Below, one piece after another: positions 41,889 to 47,271 of a stretch of DNA of 47,271 bases (positions are counted from its first letter, which is position 1; each line of letters starts with the position of its first letter). A model generated the notes under the pieces. That model did not search any database, had not been told where the DNA came from, and was given only the letters and a program-made list of their open reading frames with translations. The position numbers were made by a program, and so were the translations under genes. Source of the DNA: an uncultured Verrucomicrobia subdivision 3 bacterium (lineage in GTDB: Bacteria > Verrucomicrobiota > Verrucomicrobiia > Limisphaerales > UBA11358); assembly GCA_903875465.1 (NCBI GenBank), contig CAIQWB010000040.1, forward strand, positions 1 through 47,271, given 5' to 3'.

Positions 41889-44453
41889 CTACTCGCGCGC
41901 GACCACGGTGCTGTAAAGTCCATAGTGCGTCAGACCTTCGTGACTGTCGATGCCCGTGTAGCGAAGCGAGGCATCTTCATAACGACGGAACGCAAACACG
42001 GCCTGATCCATTTGCTCCGTGTTAAATACCTTTAGGCCTACCAACAAATGAAAATCTTTGACGGTCAGGCCCGTCACGGTCTGGAATAATTCCGGCTCAA
42101 GCTTGGTAATGACATCCTTAAGCGTATTCTCACGAAAATCGGTCAGGTACATGAAGGCAGGAATACGCGTGGCAAACTTAATGAGTTTTTCCTGAATCAA
42201 CTTCCGCTTGGATTTGTATTCTTTTTCCTCCTCGGTGAGCTGTTTTTGTTCCTTCTTCGACAACTCTTTGTCCTTGGCCTTGTTTCTCAGGTTCTTCACC
42301 AAATCGCTCTGGTTGATGATCGTTTCGATGATGTTGTCACCAAGCGCACGCCAGCCTTCGATGCGTTCCACCGCGGCCATCGCCTCGGGATTATCGAGGA
42401 TACGTCGCAAGGTGTCGTTGTCAACATTCACCAGATATGCACTCTCCCATTTACGTGCGAGCAATGTAGCCGAGGTTCCGGCCATGGCGATGTCGAGGAT
42501 GGCACCCGCATCAATCTGCGTCATGTTTGCTCCGTCGTAAGCAAGCACGGGCAGGAACGAAACGAGGTCCTTGACGGCATTCTCAGGGTTTGATTCGCCG
42601 GGCGAAAGCCCGATGCCGTATTCCGAGAGTTGCCGTAACGCCCGCGTCGGCGCGAAGTCGAACACGAAGCAAGCTGGCTTCAAGATTTCCTCCTCGTTCG
42701 GGTTATCGCCGTTCGGATTCTTGATGGACCACGGCGATTGCACCCGAAACGCTGCTTGGAAATATGTCTCCGGCGATTTCAGATTCCGCAGCATCAGGAT
42801 GGACGACCACTGTGGGACGGTCACGCCGGTGGTTAGTTTGCCGCAGGAGAGCGTGATGGTCTTGGTGGCGAAGCCGCTGCCGATGGCCTCGCGCACGGGC
42901 GGGAGTGAAGCCAAGCCGATGCCCGCGTTGGCACCGGCGCAAACAATCGCGTCGTAGCCGTGCCAAAAAACATTTTGCTTCTCGGCCAGGAGATTGGCCA
43001 TGGCGTGACAGGCCGCGACATTGGGCAGAAACCAGAATGAATGTTGGAGATACGGCAGCAAGGTGGCGTCGTAATACGGGAACGGAGCGCGCGACCCGGT
43101 CTTGAGTTGTTCCACCGTCTTGGGAGTATAGCCACCACGGATAATCTCCAGCCACTTTTGAACGTCGCTCTGGTGCTTGAACCGGGCTTTCTTCCCCTCG
43201 CCATTGGCTTCGAAGAAGGCGTTCAGGTCAAACTCATCAAACTCTCCAGCACTGGCGACGGCGATCAACTCGGGCGGCATCTGATACGTTAGCAGATGCA
43301 GACGAGGTAGTGCTCCATAAGGATTCCGCTGGCCGGGATTTTTCTGCGCGAACTCTTCCTTCGCGCGCTGTTCGTCCGTATAGGTCCAGTTGAAAATCGC
43401 CTCCTCGATGAACTCGCCCGTGGCGAGCGCCTTGAATGGCGTGCCGGACAGATACAGGTAAGCCTTGGTCATGATGGGCAGGAAATCCGATTCCTTTTCC
43501 AGCGGCTCTTGTTGGTCGGCGATCTTGACTTTGAGCCGGTCCGAAACCGTTTTCTCTTTATTGGCGGCTTCTAGCTCCGCTTCCTCGCGAGCGATGCGTT
43601 CTTCTTCGCCTTCCACCAATTCCTTGGCGGACTCACGCCAGGCACCGAAATGGTATTCATCAAATACGACCAAGTCCCATTTCACCTTATGAATCCATTG
43701 ATTCTTGGGCTTGATGTTGCCGGTGGCTTTATCGCGGCCCAGCAAGTCCTGCAACGAACCGAAATAAACGAGTGGCGTCGCGGCGGAAATTTTTGTCGGG
43801 TCATCGTCGGAATCGCGCGTGAGAAATTGCCAGCCATCAAAATCCACGTGGGATTCCAGGTCGGTCTGCCACGCATCGGCCACGGCGGGCTTGAACGTCA
43901 TCACCAGCACCCGCCTGGCGGCCAGTTTCTTGGCGAGTTGGTACGTGGTGAAGGTTTTGCCAAAGCGCATTTTGGCATTCCACAGAAAGCGGGGCGTGGC
44001 TTTGTTTTTCGTATCCGCCCAGATGGAATTGAAATAGTCGAACGTCTTCGCCACCGCGTCGGCCTGCTCTTGACGCAAACCAAACCGTTCCGTGCGTGTG
44101 CCGGTGAAATTTTTCCCCGTGCGCAATTCCGTCAGCACGGCCTTGACGTCGTTTAGCGTGCAGCGCATCCATTCCAATTCCGTGTTCGCGAACTTCTTTT
44201 TGACGAGGGCGGCGCGCACTTCATGATCGCTGAATGTGGTGGCGTCGTCCCGCTCGGCCACCTCATCCAGCACGATGGTGAAATTCTTGATGTTGGCGGT
44301 CTTGAGTTGTTCGGCGACACGCTGCTTCACGTCGCGCGTGGTCTGGCCGACCTTGAGCAAGCCCGCGTGCGCCGGGTCGTCAATCGAGTAGGCGTAGATG
44401 CGGGGACGCGCTTCCGGCTTCGGCGTTAGGATTTCTTCGATGGTCTTACTCAT
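41889..44453 (-). CDS. GIY-YIG-like nuclease fused to SF2 helicase, restriction subunit
   Basis: 854 residues from the ATG at 44453, which overlaps the upstream stop by 8 nt (ATGAGTAA). Residues about 18-50 (R-I-Y-A-Y-S-I-D-D...L-L-K-V-G-Q-T-T) fit the T5orf172/GIY-YIG-like nuclease group. An SF2 helicase core follows: Walker A-like M-R-F-G-K-T (about 162-167), V-V-F-D-E-Y-H-F-G (about 262-269), L-S-G-T-P-F-K, and later Q-A-A-F-R-V-Q-S-P. C-terminal helices are rich in Lys and Glu. It is the ATP-driven cutting or translocating subunit of a restriction-modification-like operon, with methyltransferases upstream. The specific system type is not settled. Confidence 0.88.
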   Translation of the reverse strand: MSKTIEEILTPKPEARPRIYAYSIDDPAHAGLLKVGQTTRDVKQRVAEQLKTANIKNFTIVLDEVAERDDATTFSDHEVRAALVKKKFANTELEWMRCTLNDVKAVLTELRTGKNFTGTRTERFGLRQEQADAVAKTFDYFNSIWADTKNKATPRFLWNAKMRFGKTFTTYQLAKKLAARRVLVMTFKPAVADAWQTDLESHVDFDGWQFLTRDSDDDPTKISAATPLVYFGSLQDLLGRDKATGNIKPKNQWIHKVKWDLVVFDEYHFGAWRESAKELVEGEEERIAREEAELEAANKEKTVSDRLKVKIADQQEPLEKESDFLPIMTKAYLYLSGTPFKALATGEFIEEAIFNWTYTDEQRAKEEFAQKNPGQRNPYGALPRLHLLTYQMPPELIAVASAGEFDEFDLNAFFEANGEGKKARFKHQSDVQKWLEIIRGGYTPKTVEQLKTGSRAPFPYYDATLLPYLQHSFWFLPNVAACHAMANLLAEKQNVFWHGYDAIVCAGANAGIGLASLPPVREAIGSGFATKTITLSCGKLTTGVTVPQWSSILMLRNLKSPETYFQAAFRVQSPWSIKNPNGDNPNEEEILKPACFVFDFAPTRALRQLSEYGIGLSPGESNPENAVKDLVSFLPVLAYDGANMTQIDAGAILDIAMAGTSATLLARKWESAYLVNVDNDTLRRILDNPEAMAAVERIEGWRALGDNIIETIINQSDLVKNLRNKAKDKELSKKEQKQLTEEEKEYKSKRKLIQEKLIKFATRIPAFMYLTDFRENTLKDVITKLEPELFQTVTGLTVKDFHLLVGLKVFNTEQMDQAVFAFRRYEDASLRYTGIDSHEGLTHYGLYSTVVARE

Positions 44454-46098
44454 CGACATCCTCTTCCACGGAAAACTCATCAAACAAATTGCTGCTCAAA
44501 TCCATTGGGCGAACTATTTTTTCAATGAATGCGATTTCTTTTTCGTTAAGGCCGTATTTCGCGTAGAGGTCAGTGTCTGTCCACTGCTTCGTCCAATCTT
44601 GTGTCGGAACGAAAGTATAGACCTTGCGCGTCGTGTCTTGTGATGGTTTATGCAGTAGAATTAGCAGGCGTGTTAGTCGGCAAGTAAGATATGACAAAAC
44701 GCTTTCGGCTTCACTCTTGGATTCAAGTGGGCCGATGCATAGATAAGTTTCTGAAGAAATGCTTCCAGGCTCGCCGATAAATGGCGTGCTGATAATGCGG
44801 TGTGGATAAGTATCACGATTGCCTGTGCCTGGCGCCGCGCGGCCTACATAGACCTTCCATTTGTCGATTAGTTCAACGCCTGAGGTAATGGATTTTTGCG
44901 GCGTATAGCCAATCCCTCCATTTTGATAGACCAGAACATCATCGACGCGTTTGGTCGCCTTGCCTTGGAACTTAGTCTCAAGCCCAAATGGTTTCCGTGA
45001 ACTGACCAGCTTGTCGAAACGCTTGTCTTCAGGTAAAGACAATGACCGCGATTGGTTGGTTTCGACAGAAATCACCTTCTTCAAAACAGACAAGCCTTCG
45101 TTGAAGCGAATGAATATGTCAGCACCGTCTTCAAGCAACGGACGCGTGGATTTAGAATCAGCCCAATCCTTAAAGTGAGTGGTGACACAGCACAGGCCGG
45201 GATTATCTCGTTCCCATAAGAAGTAGCATACACCGCCTTTCAGCCCGACACCCGGAAACACATCCGCTGCGCTTAAGTAGTCGTCAATTGAACGCGTGCG
45301 CTTGTCAGCGAGCATGCCCTTGCGGAAATCATCCAAACCCTTGCCACCTGCAAACCATCGGGAAGGAATCACGAGTGAGAGATAGCGCGGCTCTAGTTTT
45401 TTCGCCTGCTCCACAAACAACTGATAAATCGGCGCGGCGCTAGTGCCAAAGCCACCGTCGTTTAACTGATACGGTGGATTTCCGATGATGACGTCAAATT
45501 GCATATTGCCTCCAAAAATTTCGGCGAGCCGAGCCTTGATGTTGTCGGTGTGAATGAACGCGTAGGCGTGGGTTTCCAGCCCCGCCGCCCGATCGAAAAC
45601 GGATTTGCCCGCGCCGCAAAACTGGCACTTGCCGCCATCCCAGGTGTGTTTGAGGCGCTGGAACCAGATATTGCCATCGTCACCGGAAAAAGATTTGGCG
45701 ATGGAGTGCTGGCCATTGGCGTGCTTGGAACAATACACGCTGCGCCGCGCTAGCAGGCTGGTGAGCTGGGTGATGCCGATGCCGAATACCTGCCGGGTCA
45801 GAATGTGGTCCACACGCTGTTGTAAATCGGGAATCTCCGGCTCCAATCCCTTGTTGAGTCGGCTGGTGATCTCGCGCAGAAACACGCCGGATTTGGTACA
45901 GGGGTCGAGAAACTTCACTGTCTTGTCGGTCCAGATACTGTTGCCACCATGGCTCGCTGCCCACGCCTCGGCCAACGTGTCGAGCATGCGGTTGGCGAAC
46001 TCCGGCGGGGTAAACACCTCGTCGTTGGAGAGGTTCGCGATGCATGTCAGCACATCGGGGTTGCGGGCGCGCAGGGTGAAGCTGACTTGGTCGGTCAT
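44446..46098 (-). CDS. Eco57I-like DNA adenine methyltransferase
   Basis: 550 residues. Motif I-like F-L-D-P-C-T-K-S-G-V-F-L (63-74), motif IV I-G-N-P-P-Y (205-210) of N6-adenine methyltransferases, and a zinc-finger-like K-C-Q-F-C-G at 157-162 inside a treble-clef-like stretch ending L-E-T-H-A-Y-A-F-I-H. The C-terminal half (about 330-530) is likely the target-recognition region. It shares 4 nt (ATGA) with the gene upstream and 8 nt with the helicase gene downstream. It probably protects host DNA at the recognition site. Confidence 0.9.
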   Translation of the reverse strand: MTDQVSFTLRARNPDVLTCIANLSNDEVFTPPEFANRMLDTLAEAWAASHGGNSIWTDKTVKFLDPCTKSGVFLREITSRLNKGLEPEIPDLQQRVDHILTRQVFGIGITQLTSLLARRSVYCSKHANGQHSIAKSFSGDDGNIWFQRLKHTWDGGKCQFCGAGKSVFDRAAGLETHAYAFIHTDNIKARLAEIFGGNMQFDVIIGNPPYQLNDGGFGTSAAPIYQLFVEQAKKLEPRYLSLVIPSRWFAGGKGLDDFRKGMLADKRTRSIDDYLSAADVFPGVGLKGGVCYFLWERDNPGLCCVTTHFKDWADSKSTRPLLEDGADIFIRFNEGLSVLKKVISVETNQSRSLSLPEDKRFDKLVSSRKPFGLETKFQGKATKRVDDVLVYQNGGIGYTPQKSITSGVELIDKWKVYVGRAAPGTGNRDTYPHRIISTPFIGEPGSISSETYLCIGPLESKSEAESVLSYLTCRLTRLLILLHKPSQDTTRKVYTFVPTQDWTKQWTDTDLYAKYGLNEKEIAFIEKIVRPMDLSSNLFDEFSVEEDVDE

Positions 46099-46739
46099 GG
46101 GATGATCTCCGGGGCCAGTGCGGACAATTCGCCCAGAGTCATGGGCGGGTAGGTCTTGGCGGGCTGGAAAATCTCGTGCTTGCCAAGGTGGGCAAACAGC
46201 GACCCCTCGGCACTGAAGGCCGATGATTGGGTGAGGTTGTCGTAACGGAAGTCACGCCGCTGGAACCGGCCTTTGCCCAGATAGCCCCACTCGGCGAAGG
46301 TGATCGGCAGGGCGTCATGGGTGCGCATCGTCAGGGCGTCGCCATGGACAAGGTTCTGCGACAGCACAAAGAATGAGGCGCGATACAGGTCGTCCGCCGG
46401 AGCCAGGTTCAGATACTCGGCGAAGATTTCGAGCAGGTTTACGCGACACTCGGCAATGTTGTCCGGCAGCAGCTCAATCCCATAAATGCACATGAGCGCG
46501 AGCAGCGCGTAGTGCTGGCGCTCGAAATCGGACCTGGCGTATTTGAGTTCCACGGCAGCGAGTTTGCGCCGCAGGATTTGGGTGAGGAAATTGCCATCGC
46601 CGCACGCCGACTCCAGGAAGCGGGAATCAATGCGCTCAGTCTCACCCTTCACGAGATCAAGCATAGCTTCCACCATCCACGCGGGAGTGAATACCTCCCC
46701 GTGGTCGGCAACGCGTTGTTTTGACTTCACGAGGCTCAC
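46095..46739 (-). CDS. Methyltransferase-like subunit lacking motif IV
   Basis: 214 residues from the GTG at 46739, next to V-S-L-V-K-S-K-Q-R-V. A longer open frame to 47015 adds a Pro/Ser-rich leader that reads through intergenic repeats and is not supported. F-T-P-A-W-M-V-E-A-M-L-D-L-V and F-L-E-S-A-C-G-D-G-N-F-L form the SAM-binding motif I region, followed by Y-G-I-E-L-L-P-D-N-I. The N-P-P-Y motif is absent; L-V-H-G-D-A-L is followed by I-T-F-A-E-W. I recall such proteins next to Eco57I-like enzymes, so it may bind SAM or DNA as a partner without catalysing methylation alone. Confidence 0.78.
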   Translation of the reverse strand: MSLVKSKQRVADHGEVFTPAWMVEAMLDLVKGETERIDSRFLESACGDGNFLTQILRRKLAAVELKYARSDFERQHYALLALMCIYGIELLPDNIAECRVNLLEIFAEYLNLAPADDLYRASFFVLSQNLVHGDALTMRTHDALPITFAEWGYLGKGRFQRRDFRYDNLTQSSAFSAEGSLFAHLGKHEIFQPAKTYPPMTLGELSALAPEIIP

Positions 46740-46992
46740 ACGGGTCTGATACCAAAAAGTCGCGGCAAATGAAACAAAATTGGAGGGCGAAGCATTCAGG
46801 TGGTTGGGCCAATTGGTTTTAGGGGGATTGGTTTCCGGTGGTGTCGTCGCGGTGCTCCTTCCGCCTTCGCGCGGAGCTTCGGCGGACGGGCAACCACCGG
46901 CTACTGGCTGGGAAGCGTGCGGCTTCGGGCATGGGGGGGCCATCGGTGCGGAGGATTCAGGTGGCTGGGGAAAGTCGGGGTTGGCCACAAAA

Positions 46993-47010
46993 GAGCACAG
47001 AGAGCACAGA
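46993..47010. repeat. Short tandem duplication GAGCACAGA x2
   Basis: Two exact 9-nt copies in the intergenic region upstream of the restriction operon. Strings of this type recur between genes in this kind of genome. Confidence 0.6.
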
Positions 47011-47110
47011 GCCAAGATGTTGAACCGGAATACACCCGAAATCCCCCAATGGTTCCTCGCTGGTTTCGGTGGAATTCGGGCTGGCTTGGGCCGTCGGCTG
47101 CTGGATTGCC

Positions 47111-47254
47111 GAATCCCAACGGGATTCCGTCCGCTAGGCCGGGGTTGTCCCGGCAGCGGGACTACCCTGGGTAGGCTGACGCATTTTTATGCAACCCCAA
47201 CGGGGTTGTGTCATGGGGCTGGGCCGGCCAACGGGCACAACCCCGTTGGGGTTG
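47111..47254. repeat. Chain of REP-like palindromes with AAC spacer
   Basis: Three palindromes have 7-bp arms around AAC or its complement: GAATCCC-AAC-GGGATTC (47111-47127), CAACCCC-AAC-GGGGTTG (47192-47208) and CAACCCC-GTT-GGGGTTG (47238-47254). The last two also form a 19-bp inverted pair (47192-47210 with 47236-47254). GTCCCG-gcag-CGGGAC (47147-47162) and CTACCC-t-GGGTAG (47162-47174) lie between. No gene is supported here. Confidence 0.85.
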
Positions 47255-47271
47255 GCGGTCGTTGGGGGGAA

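Noticed and set aside
46740-47015. N-terminal extension of the first restriction-operon gene
   Set aside because: The Pro/Ser-rich leader reads through intergenic tandem repeats; the GTG at 46739 starts at the conserved region.

Overview
The window looks like the chromosome of a Verrucomicrobiota bacterium, probably of the Pedosphaera/Limisphaera kind. The signs are very large secreted proteins ending in a typical 'tttnL...W...' C-terminal module, an H-X9-DG type pseudopilin, split MacAB-type export genes, a fused KorA subunit and GC-rich palindromic intergenic repeats. This is inference from gene style; there is no rRNA or other marker gene to prove it. I see no tRNA, rRNA or CRISPR array.

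Layout. (1) 1-3787: the 3' part of a giant surface fibre gene, with tandem 43-residue modules, then 17-residue head-like repeats, then an S74 self-cleaving chaperone. (2) About 3987-13775: a 9.8-kb, visibly more AT-rich integrated element. It carries a large serine integrase at its right end, a small serine recombinase at its left end, a family-A-like polymerase, a DnaB-like fragment, an XRE regulator, a decayed hsdR, a LamG/Ig secreted protein and small unknown genes. It sits inside a Dabb-domain gene: the original first codons lie at 3971 and the rest of the gene, with a start codon supplied by the element, runs 13721-14059. Both junctions share TTGTTATTTT, and an inverted GGTGACAA lies 15 nt inside the element from a common GT dinucleotide. 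(3) 14116-20984: a LytS/LytTR-type sensor pair divergent from a TolC/MacA/MacB-like tripartite efflux operon. (4) 21207-21904: a RelE/ParE toxin whose antitoxin has lost its N-terminus, behind a DUF3658-like gene. (5) 22081-37189, all on the minus strand: a rhamnose-glycan locus with a large multi-domain surface protein, a pseudopilin, GH78 and GH106 alpha-L-rhamnosidases and a six-hairpin glycosidase. (6) 37710-38536: two small cytoplasmic proteins. (7) 38860-41681: korAB, 2-oxoacid:ferredoxin oxidoreductase, behind a near-consensus promoter. (8) 41889-46739: a three-gene restriction-modification-like operon, followed by a chain of palindromic repeats to the window end.

How the parts work together. 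The three glycosidases are nearly contiguous and all three contain a related 'GDPAYG-VK' module, so they probably act on one branched rhamnose-rich polysaccharide. The surface protein and the GH78 enzyme share a discoidin-like module. The sensor pair probably controls the efflux pump. The mobile element looks able to integrate without destroying its target, because it rebuilds the gene it interrupts.
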